From Aquibacillus halophilus (GTDB lineage Bacteria > Bacillota > Bacilli > Bacillales > Amphibacillaceae): DNA of 64,000 nt. The notes beneath the pieces are model-generated. The model made no database searches and had not been told where the DNA came from. It saw nothing but the letters and a program-made list of their open reading frames with translations. Shown here in pieces: positions 35,615 through 45,290 of this stretch. The number at the start of each line of letters is the position of its first letter. Within the stretch, counting starts at the first letter, position 1. Made by a program: the position numbers and the translations under genes. The stretch is taken from the NCBI RefSeq assembly GCF_009649745.1, contig NZ_WJNG01000002.1, forward strand, positions 516,151-580,150, read 5' to 3'.

Positions 35615-36932
35615 AAGTAAGTATATCGTTGTTAAATGGCTACAGGTAATGGTTGAATTTCTAACTGTATTTCCGATTCTTCTCCTAATTGCAATTTATA
35701 CAGTCCCATCCAGTTCAATGTTTTACTGGTTTATATGTCTATCTTTACTACCTTTAATCGGTATGATCTTTCGCTTTTATTTTACGAATAAAAAACAATG
35801 GTATTATGTTAGCTTTATTTCACTGTTTAGTTTGGTATTGCCAATTTTATTTGGAAGTGGTACTGTATCGGCTTCTATTTTTTATTTGCTTACATTTGTT
35901 TTTCTTTATCGAGGGCTTCTCTATGTGGAGCAGGAATGGGATGAGCTTTTTTTGCCTACTTATATGTGGGTCGTTGGTTTACCTATTTATTTTAGTGGCT
36001 ACTTTCTCTACTTAAACGTGAACAAATTGACAGTATATTCCGGGTTGATTTTATGGAGCGGGATTATACTCATAGTTCTTACCTTATTTATAACAAATCA
36101 TAGGCGTTTGATGGAAGCTGACTTATCTAATTCACATAAAACAACGATTAATCGGGCAGTTCAGCGACATAATCGAATTTTCATCATCCTTACCCTTTGT
36201 TTAGCTTTATTTATTACGAATTTTAAAGTATTTCAAGATTTTTTATATAGTGTTACTTCAAACATCTTTCGCTCTCTTTTTTGGGTACTTTCTTTATTAG
36301 ATGGTGGAGAATCAAACGGCGAACAGCCCTCTCCAAACGAAATGCAATTTTTCCCAAGCGTCGGCGAAAATGAACAATCATTACTAGCTGTTTGGTTTGA
36401 ACGGATATTTTTGTTTATAGTATCAGTTCTTCTTATTTTAGCAATAATCATGCTAGTTATATATCTAATAAATAAACTAAACCGTAATATTACAGCTGTT
36501 TTTTCAAAGGTTTTTCAATTTTTAAATCGATTACTTCGAATAAACAATCAGGAAGCTATTGAACAAGAATATGTCGATGAAAAAGAAGTAACTTTTGATT
36601 GGGATGATGTTCTTAAACACACAAAAAACAGAGCTAGTGAGTTGCTTTTTAACCGATTAAAACGGAGAGCCAGCTGGGATAATCTAACCAACACGGATAA
36701 GGTACGATACCTTTACCGTCAATTTATCAATAATCAAATAAATAACGGATATTCAGTGCACCCTTACCATACTCCACGCGAAATATTAGAGGAAATAAAT
36801 AAACAAGCCCCTATAAAAAAAGAGGTTCTCTCACAATTACAAGAATCATATGAACAGGCAAGGTATGGGAGAGTTCAAGTAAGTGATGAAAAGGTTAAGG
36901 ACCTAATAAATATGATAAGTAATAATAAGTAG
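35604..36932 (+). CDS. Membrane protein with C-terminal DUF4129-like domain, no transglutaminase
   Basis: 443 residues from an ATG at 35604 placed 6 nt after AAGAAGGTG (an upstream ATG at 35580 is also possible). About eight membrane segments in the first 300 residues, then a soluble tail with RYLYRQFINNQINNGYSVHPYHTPREILEE, the DUF4129 type. In the YebA/TgpA family, a transglutaminase domain lies between the membrane part and DUF4129 and full length is above 700 residues. Here it is missing. It completes the moxR-DUF58 operon and is followed 126 bp later by a PBP4-type peptidase gene. Confidence 0.85.
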   Translation: MVTRSKYIVVKWLQVMVEFLTVFPILLLIAIYTVPSSSMFYWFICLSLLPLIGMIFRFYFTNKKQWYYVSFISLFSLVLPILFGSGTVSASIFYLLTFVFLYRGLLYVEQEWDELFLPTYMWVVGLPIYFSGYFLYLNVNKLTVYSGLILWSGIILIVLTLFITNHRRLMEADLSNSHKTTINRAVQRHNRIFIILTLCLALFITNFKVFQDFLYSVTSNIFRSLFWVLSLLDGGESNGEQPSPNEMQFFPSVGENEQSLLAVWFERIFLFIVSVLLILAIIMLVIYLINKLNRNITAVFSKVFQFLNRLLRINNQEAIEQEYVDEKEVTFDWDDVLKHTKNRASELLFNRLKRRASWDNLTNTDKVRYLYRQFINNQINNGYSVHPYHTPREILEEINKQAPIKKEVLSQLQESYEQARYGRVQVSDEKVKDLINMISNNK

Positions 36933-37058
36933 CTGTTCGTCTCAAATAAAAAATAAAAGGGTATTTGATGAGACAGTACTAAAATTTATACTATTAATAT
37001 GGAGAATTGGAAACAATAGATACCGTTGCTAATTTTTAGTATGGATAAGGTGGTTTTG

Positions 37059-38549
37059 ATGAAATTTCTTAAAGTAGAAGTAAGTTTATTGTCTGTTATT
37101 GCTTTTTGTGCTCTGTTCACGTTTTCTAATTCAACAAAGGATAGTACTTTTGCAAATAGCGTTTTGGATCATCAGGCACTTACTAGTCAATTGGATCAAC
37201 TTCTTCAATCCGACCCTAATCTACAAGGAGCGTTGATCGGGGTAAGCATTCGATCTGCTTCTACTGGTGAAATTATTTATGATCACTTAGGAGACACGAG
37301 ATTAAGACCTGCTTCGAATATGAAATTGTTGACTGCTGCATCAGCTTTATCTGTGCTAGGGGAGAACTTTTCTTTTGTGACAGAAGTAACTACTGACGGC
37401 TCAATTAACGGAAACACCCTAGATGGAAACCTTTTTTTAAAGGGAAAAGGAGATCCCACCCTACTAAAATCTGATTTTGAAAAAATAGCAAAGGTTCTTC
37501 GTCAAAGTGGCTTGAAAGTTATTCAGGGTGACCTAATCGCAGACGACAGCTGGTATGATGATGTCCGTTATTCACCTGATTTAATTTGGAGTGATGAGCA
37601 TACCTATTACGGTGGGCAGGTATCTGCTTTAACAGTATCACCAAATAAAGATTATGACGCAGGCTCAGTTATTGTGGACATTGCACCGGGAACAGAAACT
37701 GGTAGTGACGCAACCATTACTGTAACGCCAAAAACTGATTATGTTTCTATTGAAAACAATGTTATAACTGTGCCTGCTAATACGAAAAAGGATATTACTA
37801 TTATAAGACAACATGGAACAAACAATATAATTATAAAGGGCACGATACCTGAGAGTTCTCCAATTGAAAGAGAATGGATATCTGTTTGGGAACCGACTGG
37901 ATATGCATTAAATTTATTTAAGCAATCGTTGAAAAAATATGGAATTATTTGGACTGGGATAGCAAAAGTTGGTGAAAGTGATGATCAGACAAGCAGATTA
38001 GTGACCCATTCGTCCATGCCGCTTTCTGAATTATTAATTCCCTTTATGAAACTGAGCAATAACGGACATGCGGAGGTTCTTTTGAAGGAAATGGGAAAAG
38101 TCAGTGAGGATGAGGGTAGCTGGGATAGTGGCATTAAAGTTCTCGAACGAGAGATAGCGAAATTTAGTGTTAATCCAGATACGTTGGTCATAAGAGATGG
38201 TTCAGGTATATCGCATATTAATCTAATCCCTGCCAATGAACTTTCTAAACTACTTTACACGATTCAAGAGGAATCATGGTTTCCTGTATATCTTAACTCC
38301 TTACCAATTGCTGGGGAGAATAATCGTACAGTTGGCGGAACGCTAGGAAATCGATTAACATCTGCTTCAAGTATATCCAATATTCATGCGAAAACAGGTA
38401 CGATATCAACTGTTAGTGGTCTATCCGGTTATATTGAAACAAAAAGCGGAGAACAGTTAATCTTTTCGATTCTTCTAAATAACCTTGTTGATGAATCTAA
38501 AGGCAAAAAAGTTGAAGATAGCATCGTTTCATTACTAGCTAAACAGTGA
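37059..38549 (+). CDS. dacB: D-alanyl-D-alanine carboxypeptidase/endopeptidase, PBP4 (S13) family
   Basis: 496 residues. Signal peptide at the N-terminus (hydrophobic to about residue 22). The S13 active site motifs are all present: SxxK as Ser86-Asn-Met-Lys89, SxN in KLSNNGHAEVLLKEM, and KTG in HAKTGTIS near 447. The enzyme removes terminal D-Ala or cuts peptide cross-links of peptidoglycan outside the membrane. The ATG at 37059 has AAGGTGG 5-6 nt upstream; an upstream ATG would spoil the signal peptide. Probably part of, or next to, the moxR operon. Confidence 0.93.
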   Translation: MKFLKVEVSLLSVIAFCALFTFSNSTKDSTFANSVLDHQALTSQLDQLLQSDPNLQGALIGVSIRSASTGEIIYDHLGDTRLRPASNMKLLTAASALSVLGENFSFVTEVTTDGSINGNTLDGNLFLKGKGDPTLLKSDFEKIAKVLRQSGLKVIQGDLIADDSWYDDVRYSPDLIWSDEHTYYGGQVSALTVSPNKDYDAGSVIVDIAPGTETGSDATITVTPKTDYVSIENNVITVPANTKKDITIIRQHGTNNIIIKGTIPESSPIEREWISVWEPTGYALNLFKQSLKKYGIIWTGIAKVGESDDQTSRLVTHSSMPLSELLIPFMKLSNNGHAEVLLKEMGKVSEDEGSWDSGIKVLEREIAKFSVNPDTLVIRDGSGISHINLIPANELSKLLYTIQEESWFPVYLNSLPIAGENNRTVGGTLGNRLTSASSISNIHAKTGTISTVSGLSGYIETKSGEQLIFSILLNNLVDESKGKKVEDSIVSLLAKQ

Positions 38550-38587
38550 TTGATTTATAAAGATTCATCAGAGGGTAAATGGGTGAG

Positions 38588-38619
38588 TGGGGACAAGGGA
38601 CCTGTCCCTATGTCCCTTG
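38588..38619. repeat. GGGACA-type palindromic repeat
   Basis: The stretch GGGGACAAGGGAC then CTGTCCCTATGTCCCTT contains nested inverted arms (AAGGGAC/GTCCCTT and GGGAC/GTCCC). Elements of this GGGACA(G)GTCCC form are scattered in Bacillaceae genomes at gene ends. Here it supplies the last codons (QGT-stop) of the MFS gene. One copy only is visible in this window. Confidence 0.5.
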
Positions 38620-40105
38620 CTTTGGAAAGAAAATGGTGATCACAAATGTTAAAATGGCAATCGCAAATAACGTAAGGTAAACAACATGTAGTGAACTCGA
38701 TAAGGAATCTTTTAATAACTCCTGTGCTTGAACTGATAGTTGATTTAGTTGAGCACCGTCTAATAATGATTCAGTATTTTCTATCGAGATTTCCACGGCA
38801 TGGTTTGATCCTTCTTCTGCTAAGGTCTTTTTCATATTGATGTTTAGGATACCGCCAAGAAATGATGCACCTAACGCACTTCCAATAATTCGCATAAACA
38901 TATTAAGCGATGTTGCAACACCGCGTTTTTTCCACTCAACACTATTTTGAATCGCAACAATAAAGGTAGTACTAGTAAGTCCCATCCCTATACCTACGAA
39001 AAAAGATCCAAAACCGGCATACACTGGACCTTTTCCTTGATCAAGGAATACGAATAGTAAAGCACCGATAACTAGGGAGATTCCACCTAGTATAGCAGTT
39101 GGACGAAAACCTATTTTAAGTACTAAATGGCCAGCTGAAGTAGCTGCTATTGGCCAGCCAACTGACATTGCGCAGAGCGTGAATCCTGCAACTACGGCTG
39201 AATAGCCCATCACTCCTTGGACGTATGTGGGAAGAAAACTAGCTAAACCAATCATAATCATTCCTGAGGTGAGGGTAGCTAGATTAGTAATCACGATTAA
39301 ACGACTGTTCCATATTTGGAGTGGCATCATTGGCGATTTTGCACGATTTTCTTGCCATAGAAATAGTAGCCCACTGACAATAAACAAACTAAGTAACAAA
39401 ATGACCGGTAAGGAGTTCCAATTCCAACTGGTGCCAGCTTGTACCAAAACAATAATAAGTGCTGAAATAGAGATAAAGAATAATCCAGAACCAAGGTAAT
39501 CAATCGATCTTTTTTCTTTGGTTACGTTCTCATGGAAGAAAAAAATGATTCCGATAATACCAATAATTCCAAGGGGGATATTCATCCAGAATATCCAAGC
39601 CCAGTCGGAATACCTAACAACAAATCCACCAAGTAGAGGTCCAATCACAGAGGAAATCCCCCAAACGCTTGCCAAATATCCTTGAATTTTTGCACGTTCC
39701 TTGATTGTGTACATATCCCCCACAATAGTAGTTACAATTGGATGAATTGCCTGCACCAATTCCTTGAATAATTCGGAAGATAACAAGCATAGTCATTGTT
39801 TTTGCAAGTCCACATAGAATCGAACCTATTAAAAAGATAACAACACCAATTATGAAAATTGGTTTTCTGCCAAATAGATCAGCTAACTTACCATATATTA
39901 GGGTTGTTACTCCCTGCATAAGTAAAAACGAAGAAAAAACCCAACTATATACGGAAAAACCACCCAGGTCCCCAACGATATTAGGCATGGCTGTTGCCAC
40001 AATTGTACCTTCGATGGCAGCCATAAACATGGAAATGACAAGCGAAGCAAGTACTAAAGGACGATGTGTTGTTTTTGATGTATTTAATTGAGTTTCCATA
40101 TACAT
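38608..40105 (-). pseudogene. Frameshifted DHA2-type MFS drug efflux pump
   Basis: The N-terminal frame (start 40105) encodes helices 1-3 to RIIQGIGAG, at about 39744-39755, then runs out of frame; the other frame continues at QAIHPIVTTIVGDM, through GFVVRYSDWAWIFWMNIPLG, to the stop at 38608. Together they give a 14-helix EmrB/QacA type carrier of about 490 residues. The break is at a GGTGCAGG-CAATTC site, where 2 nt appear lost (GAGAIHP would need GGTGCAGGNGCAATTC). Both halves look otherwise intact. So recent inactivation, or a sequencing error, is more likely than old decay. Proton-driven export of drugs is the family role. Confidence 0.85.
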
Positions 40106-40242
40106 TTCCCTCTTTCAAAGATTTTTTTACACTAAATAATAACCGTACCAGTTTAAACAATATGTACAAGACCTAGGTTATACTTGAATTAGAATATAAA
40201 AAAGCTGAACAGAAGACATAATAGTCTTTTGAACAGCCTGTA

Positions 40243-40605
40243 CTAAGATGCATTACTATAGTATTTATTAGTTTTTTGTTTGAGGTTCACATACTTATTA
40301 TTAACCACGCAAATAACTGTAGCAATGATTCCGATGATGATAGCAAATGTTATGTTTGTAATGAACATTAATAAGACAGTTATCCCAATAGAAACTAAAA
40401 AGTACATTAATCTTCTCAAATTGATGGGTATGCTTAACGTGAATAAAAGGAAAGCTAAAACAATTGCGGGAAGTATATTCAAATAAAAAAAAGCTAATCC
40501 TGATAAAAATAGTAGTAAACCCCAATACCAGAATGAAGCTTTTTGAAAAATACGGTATTGATCTTGCTTATAAACCAAATCATAATCTGGTTGCTGTTGA
40601 TCCAT
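40243..40605 (-). CDS. Small membrane protein, about four helices
   Basis: 120 residues from the ATG at 40605, preceded by GGAGAGG. A soluble tyrosine-rich head (DYDLVYKQDQYRIFQKA) is followed by about four closely packed hydrophobic segments (residues 24-110) and a basic tail. It has the look of a Bacillus YdbT/Y-type membrane protein, but no motif ties it to a family. The transcript end is not clear; a palindromic-poor AT stretch follows. Confidence 0.65.
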   Translation of the reverse strand: MDQQQPDYDLVYKQDQYRIFQKASFWYWGLLLFLSGLAFFYLNILPAIVLAFLLFTLSIPINLRRLMYFLVSIGITVLLMFITNITFAIIIGIIATVICVVNNKYVNLKQKTNKYYSNAS

Positions 40606-40771
40606 CTTTATCCTCTCCATTATTCATCTATCTTCTACTATTATAATTTATAATAAAGCAAAAAGGGACGTTCGTTTTAATTTTCATTAAAAAATTGCCG
40701 ACCGTAATAGGGAATGTGGATCAAATTGATGGTTATAAGTTGTAATTTTTCAGATTTTCAAATATATACCA

Positions 40772-40800
40772 TTGTACATTTAAAATAGGCATGTTATATT
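40772..40800 (+). promoter_or_regulatory. SigA-type promoter of the candidate sRNA
   Basis: -35 TTGTAC (40772-40777), 17-bp spacer, -10 TATATT (40795-40800). Spacing is ideal and a structured RNA with a terminator follows, with no open frame. Confidence 0.65.
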
Positions 40801-40806
40801 AATTTA

Positions 40807-40930
40807 GCGATGAGCTATTTTGCGTAAGACGAAGGATATGCCATCTGTGCTAAACGTCGAATGTGGTCGACGGTTCTTCGCCGCAAAACGTACATGGACA
40901 CTTGTTTAGACAAGTGTCCTTTTGTTTTTT
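40807..40930 (+). ncRNA. Candidate small RNA with its own promoter and terminator
   Basis: About 120 nt between a promoter and a strong terminator, with no coding frame. Possible fold: TTTTGCG (40818-40824) pairs CGCAAAA (40882-40888); CGAAG (40830-40834) pairs CTTCG (40876-40880); inside lies hairpin CGTCGA-ATGTGG-TCGACG (about 40855-40872); then terminator GGACACTTG-TTTAGA-CAAGTGTCC (40896-40919) and TTTTGTTTTTT. Long-range arms of 7 and 5 bp in register make an accident unlikely. I do not recognise a known Bacillus sRNA or riboswitch. The 40931-41217 interval after it holds nothing else I can identify. Confidence 0.6.
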
Positions 40931-41217
40931 AAAAAAGCTAATACTAGTTAGTTAAGATCTTTGTTGCCTTATTTTGAAGTTTAAGACTGGGTCATTCCCT
41001 CATCAACTCACCAGCGTTTGTTATATATCTAACCAACCATTTTGTTATTCCGTAGTATTCTTAGTTCCACCGGTGCGGAATCACTCCCCATAACTAGCTC
41101 ATATCAAAATTCTCTCTACTCTAAATACATTTAAGTCCTTATGGCAATATGAAAATGGTCTATTAATGGACACCTATTGGTGAATATCAGTACAATAGAC
41201 TAAGGAGGAGAGACTAT

Positions 41218-41772
41218 ATGAGGAAATCAACTAGAAATACTGTCATGCATAGTTATCCAGGCATGGTTGCTATTGTTACTGTTTCAAATGATGGACAAGA
41301 CAACATAATGGCCGCAGGTTGGCATTCTTATATTTCATATCAACCACCAATTTATGGTGTTGCAATAGGAAGAGAACGATTCACCCATGGTTTAATGAGC
41401 GCTGCAGGCAGTTTTGCTATTAATTTTTTACCCTATGAACAAGCAACGATTATTCAAGAATCTGGTGTATTAACTGGCGAGACAACAGATAAGTTTACAA
41501 AGAGGAATATTAAATTTGATCGTGGGCTAACGACAGATGCACCAATCCTTCAGGATGCCTATATTGCTTATGAGTGTAAGACTATTGATGTTAACAGATA
41601 TGGGGATCACGATTGGTTTGTTGGAGAGATTACATACTTTTATAAGGATGAATCATTATTCCTTAAGAACGGATTACCAGATTTAAATAAATTGGAGATT
41701 CCGCTTTATCTAGGACGTTCATCCTATGCGAAATTAGACATAAACACAGAAATTAAAACAATCAAAACATGA
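41218..41772 (+). CDS. Flavin reductase family protein (FMN-binding)
   Basis: 184 residues of the flavin reductase/DIM6-NTAB family: MHSYPGMVAIVTVSNDGQDN opening (the PxxVxVVTV pattern), MAAGWHSYISYQPPIYGVAIG near 36-56 (FMN phosphate-binding) and HGLMSAAGSFAINFL. The split-barrel dimer binds FMN and reduces it with NAD(P)H or supplies it to a monooxygenase. Start ATG after GGAGGAGAG. No monooxygenase gene is near. Monocistronic as far as seen. Confidence 0.88.
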   Translation: MRKSTRNTVMHSYPGMVAIVTVSNDGQDNIMAAGWHSYISYQPPIYGVAIGRERFTHGLMSAAGSFAINFLPYEQATIIQESGVLTGETTDKFTKRNIKFDRGLTTDAPILQDAYIAYECKTIDVNRYGDHDWFVGEITYFYKDESLFLKNGLPDLNKLEIPLYLGRSSYAKLDINTEIKTIKT

Positions 41773-41877
41773 AGAAGAATAGGAATTCCAATAATTAACT
41801 GCATGTTCTGAGGAGCAGGGTACATAGTAAAATATTAGTTAATTCTTTTCATGAAAACAAAAGGAGTTACATTCTTA

Positions 41878-43806
41878 ATGTCAAAATCACTACCATTCAC
41901 AATTTCAAAAACTGAAAATTTTTTCGATCGCTTGGGGGACTATGTTGGGGATGTATTCTACGATATTTTACCGGAACAAGGGTATGAACTTCGTGATGAG
42001 CAAATCTACATGGCTTTTCAACTAGAGCAAGCTTTTAAAAACAAAACCACGATATTCGCAGAGGCTGGTGTTGGAACTGGCAAAACGTTTGTCTATTTGC
42101 TTTATGCAATATGTTTTGCGCGTTATAAAAGAAAACCAGCAATTATATCCTGTGCGGATGAAACACTAATTGAACAACTCGTCAAAGAAGAGGGAGACAT
42201 TCAGAAATTAGAAAAAGCCCTTGGAATTAACATTGATGTACGATTAGCAAAAGCTCGTGAACAATATGTATGTATCAAAAAGTTAGATCCACTTGCAAAT
42301 AAAACGGATGACGAGGATATTCTTAAGGTACACGATCAAATACCGGATTTTGTATTCGAACAAGGTTCTTCGATGCAGTCGTTTGAGCGTTATGGAGATC
42401 GTAAAGAGTATCCGTGGGTACCAAATGATAAATGGGAAAAGATTGCTTGGGATCCCCTTCAGCAATGCTCTACCTGCGACTGGCGCCATCGAAGCGGGCA
42501 AACACTAAATCGTGAATATTATCGTCATTCGACAGACCTGATCATTTGTTCTCATGATTTTTACATGGAGCATGTTTGGACAAAGGACTCTCGTAAACGA
42601 GAAGGACAAATGCCATTATTACCTGAAGCTAGTTCAGTAGTGTTTGACGAAGGACATTTGTTGGAATTCGCTGCACAAAAGGCTTTAACCTACCGTTTCC
42701 ATTCCGCAACGTTGTCGAATGTTCTAACGGGATATATGAGCCAGGATGTACGAGAAGTATCTCTATATCTTATTGAAGATATTTTAACTCTACATGACGA
42801 ATGGTTTGGTCTATTGAGTGACACAGCAGTATTAGTAGAGGGTTCGAATCGACTTGAAGTACCTCGGACAAAAACGATGATGGACCTTGCTACTAAGATG
42901 AACGAAAAAGTGCAATATCTTTTGGAACAACTGGTTTTTGATTCGGAGTTATTTACTATAGATGAGTATCATGTAAAAATTATAGAGGAGTATTTAGAAT
43001 TTTTTTCATACGGACTAGCTATATTATTAGAAGATGATCAAGGTATCTTCTGGCTTGAAGAAAATGAATCCGAGAGCTCATTTGTGATTATGCCACGATT
43101 AGTAGAAGATGTCTTAAAAAATGAAGTCTTTTCACAGTCAATTCCATTTGTATTCTCTTCTGCTACGCTATCTCAGGCGGGTGACTTTAACTATATTTCA
43201 GATAGCTTGGGAATTAATCGTTATGATTCATTTACTGTTAAATCTCCATTTGACTATCAGAAACAAATGAAAGTGTTTGGACACGTTCAGGTAAATGAAA
43301 CTGGAAAGTGGCAGGAAATCGCCAAACAGCTGCGCGACAATAACGGAAAAACACTTATACTTTTCTCTTCAAAGGAAGAAATGAGTCGATTCCAGGAATG
43401 GGCCAATCAAGAGGTTTGGGAGTTTCCAATGATTTACGAAGGTGAACGTGAAATAAGTGAACTAGTCAAAAATTTCCAACTCGATAAACCTTCTGTCCTT
43501 TGTTCTTATCATTTATGGGAAGGGTTAGATGTACCTGGAGAGTCATTGTCACAAGTTATAATTGCATCTTTACCATTTCCGCCACACGACCCTGTATTTA
43601 AAGCTAAGCGAAAGCATGCTAAAAATCCGATTGAAGAGGTAGATACGCCGTATATGATACTACGTCTTAGACAAGGAATTGGACGACTAATTCGAACTAG
43701 TAGTGATAAGGGAATCATTCAAATTTGGATGGATCAAAAAGAAAAAGATTTGTACAAAGAAGCTATTGAACAAGTTATTCCGGTTGATTTAAGTTGGTTG
43801 TCATAA
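41878..43806 (+). CDS. DinG/XPD-like ATP-dependent DNA helicase
   Basis: 642 residues from the ATG at 41878 (AAGGAG 11 nt upstream). Superfamily 2: Walker A GVGTGKT at 64-70, DEGH box VVFDEGHLLEFA, and a motif VI region LRLRQGIGRLIRTSSDKG. An iron-sulfur domain is likely from the four cysteines between motifs I and II: Cys132, Cys197, Cys200 and Cys224. It unwinds 5'-tailed DNA, and could act in repair or R-loop removal. It lacks the DinG exonuclease domain that Bacillus DinG has, so it is nearer to YoaA/DinG of Gram-negatives in layout. Gene stands alone. Confidence 0.9.
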   Translation: MSKSLPFTISKTENFFDRLGDYVGDVFYDILPEQGYELRDEQIYMAFQLEQAFKNKTTIFAEAGVGTGKTFVYLLYAICFARYKRKPAIISCADETLIEQLVKEEGDIQKLEKALGINIDVRLAKAREQYVCIKKLDPLANKTDDEDILKVHDQIPDFVFEQGSSMQSFERYGDRKEYPWVPNDKWEKIAWDPLQQCSTCDWRHRSGQTLNREYYRHSTDLIICSHDFYMEHVWTKDSRKREGQMPLLPEASSVVFDEGHLLEFAAQKALTYRFHSATLSNVLTGYMSQDVREVSLYLIEDILTLHDEWFGLLSDTAVLVEGSNRLEVPRTKTMMDLATKMNEKVQYLLEQLVFDSELFTIDEYHVKIIEEYLEFFSYGLAILLEDDQGIFWLEENESESSFVIMPRLVEDVLKNEVFSQSIPFVFSSATLSQAGDFNYISDSLGINRYDSFTVKSPFDYQKQMKVFGHVQVNETGKWQEIAKQLRDNNGKTLILFSSKEEMSRFQEWANQEVWEFPMIYEGEREISELVKNFQLDKPSVLCSYHLWEGLDVPGESLSQVIIASLPFPPHDPVFKAKRKHAKNPIEEVDTPYMILRLRQGIGRLIRTSSDKGIIQIWMDQKEKDLYKEAIEQVIPVDLSWLS

Positions 43807-43962
43807 CCATAAGTTTGTAGTTCATTCTGTTTATTTGTACTGACAGTAAAAATTTTATTTTATACTCCGCTGTTCATTTTTTACACTCCCAATTTATAAC
43901 GGACATCTTTCTTAAAAGGAAGGACAACTTATAAAAGATCGATTATTAGGGGGTGAAAAAAC

Positions 43963-44160
43963 ATGGCAAAACAAGGTGGAATGATGCCAGTAATAGCATC
44001 GGTTGGTATTGGTGCTGCAGCTTATTACAGCATGACTAGAGGTAAAGGTGTAGGCAATATGGCTCAACAATTTATGCCTGGAATGGCTGGCATGGCTGGA
44101 CAAGGTCAAGGTCAACAACAAAACCAAAACCAAAACAATCAATCACAACCATTTAGTTAA
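43963..44160 (+). CDS. Small Gly/Gln/Asn-rich protein, 65 residues
   Basis: ATG after AGGGGGTGA. One weakly hydrophobic segment near residues 8-24 (MPVIASVGIGAAAYYSMTRG), then GMAGMAGQGQGQQQ low-complexity repeats and a terminal Asn/Gln tail. Its Gly/Met/Gln composition resembles the YtxH-like or YrzQ-type small proteins of Bacilli. Function not known. A terminator follows. Confidence 0.65.
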   Translation: MAKQGGMMPVIASVGIGAAAYYSMTRGKGVGNMAQQFMPGMAGMAGQGQGQQQNQNQNNQSQPFS

Positions 44161-44177
44161 TTTATATTTAATAAACT

Positions 44178-44210
44178 GAGCAGGCTTCTAGATGAAGTCT
44201 GCTCTTTGTA
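44178..44210 (+). terminator. Rho-independent terminator
   Basis: GAGCAGGCTTC and GAAGTCTGCTC pair (one mismatch) around TAGAT, followed by TTTGT. Confidence 0.75.
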
Positions 44211-44282
44211 TATGCGCTTTGCTAGTTAAGAAAAGTGCTGCATGATATTATTTAGGAAATTACCATTTTTGGAGGGTTAAAT

Positions 44283-45269
44283 TTGGAAAAATTTGAAGCG
44301 TTTGTATTGGATCAGAGAAATGATCAACCACACACGGAAATTAGACAGATGACCATCGATGAATTATCGGAAGGAGACGTAACAATTCGTGTTGCATATT
44401 CAAGTGTTAATTATAAGGATGGTAGTGTGGTAGAAAGACAAATGTTCGTGAAAAACTACCCATTAATTCCAGGTATTGATTTAGCTGGTACGGTACTTAC
44501 TTCAAAAGATAAGCGTTTTAAAGAAGGAGATGAGGTAATAGTAACGAGCTATGGATTGGGTACAGACCACGATGGTGGTTATAGTGAAGTTGCCCGTGTT
44601 CCTGCTAACTGGATTGTTCCTTTACCAGAAGGTTTAACGTTACGTGAAGCAATGATTTTAGGTACTGCTGGATTTACCGCTGGACTATCTGTTCAGCGAC
44701 TAGAGGATAATGGATTAGAGAGTAGTCAGGGTTCCGTATTAGTAGCTGGATCTACAGGTGGTGTCGGTAGTATTGCAGTCGATATTTTGGCAAAAAAAGG
44801 GTACGATGTGGTCGCAAGTACTGGAAAATTAAACGAACATGAGTATTTAAAAAGAATTGGTGCAAAAAAAGTTATTAATCGGGATGAAGTGATAGATAAT
44901 GAATCACAGCCTTTTCGAGAAGAGAAGTGGGCTGGAGCTATTGATCCGGTTGGTGGAAAGACATTACAGTACATATTAACAACACTTCAATATGGAACAT
45001 CTGTTGCTACAAGTGGATTAACAGGTGGAATGGAAGTTGCTACAACTGTTGGACCGTTTATTGGTCGTGGCGTCAATTGGTTAGGAATTGATTCTGTAAA
45101 TTGTCCAATGAATATTCGTGAAAAAGTATGGCAACGTTTAGCTTCTGATCTAAAGCCTGAACATTTAAATGAAGACATTGTTAAGGAAATTTCAATGGAA
45201 GAGCTTCCTGTGGTTTTAACCGATATTTTAGAAGGTAAAAATCGTGGAAGAACAATTGTTAAGATGTAA
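44283..45269 (+). CDS. Zinc-free medium-chain quinone oxidoreductase (YhdH/AcuI type)
   Basis: 328 residues from a TTG start after GGAGGG. MDR family: VNYKDGS near 43-49 (YhdH family signature), GIDLAGTV, and Rossmann GSTGGVGSIAVD near 152-163. It lacks zinc ligands. Related enzymes reduce acrylyl-CoA or quinones with NADPH. No acrylate/DMSP gene is nearby, so the substrate is not clear. The next gene, a histidine phosphatase, begins 21 bp later and they probably form an operon. Confidence 0.9.
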   Translation: MEKFEAFVLDQRNDQPHTEIRQMTIDELSEGDVTIRVAYSSVNYKDGSVVERQMFVKNYPLIPGIDLAGTVLTSKDKRFKEGDEVIVTSYGLGTDHDGGYSEVARVPANWIVPLPEGLTLREAMILGTAGFTAGLSVQRLEDNGLESSQGSVLVAGSTGGVGSIAVDILAKKGYDVVASTGKLNEHEYLKRIGAKKVINRDEVIDNESQPFREEKWAGAIDPVGGKTLQYILTTLQYGTSVATSGLTGGMEVATTVGPFIGRGVNWLGIDSVNCPMNIREKVWQRLASDLKPEHLNEDIVKEISMEELPVVLTDILEGKNRGRTIVKM

Positions 45270-45290
45270 ATACTTTTGGGGGAGCCAAAA

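Noticed and set aside
39227-39499. 90-codon plus-strand frame within the MFS gene
   Set aside because: Antisense shadow of a conserved membrane-protein sequence, without a ribosome site.
38608-40105. Programmed frameshift in the MFS gene
   Set aside because: No slippery heptamer or downstream structure at the junction; inactivation or a sequencing error is simpler.
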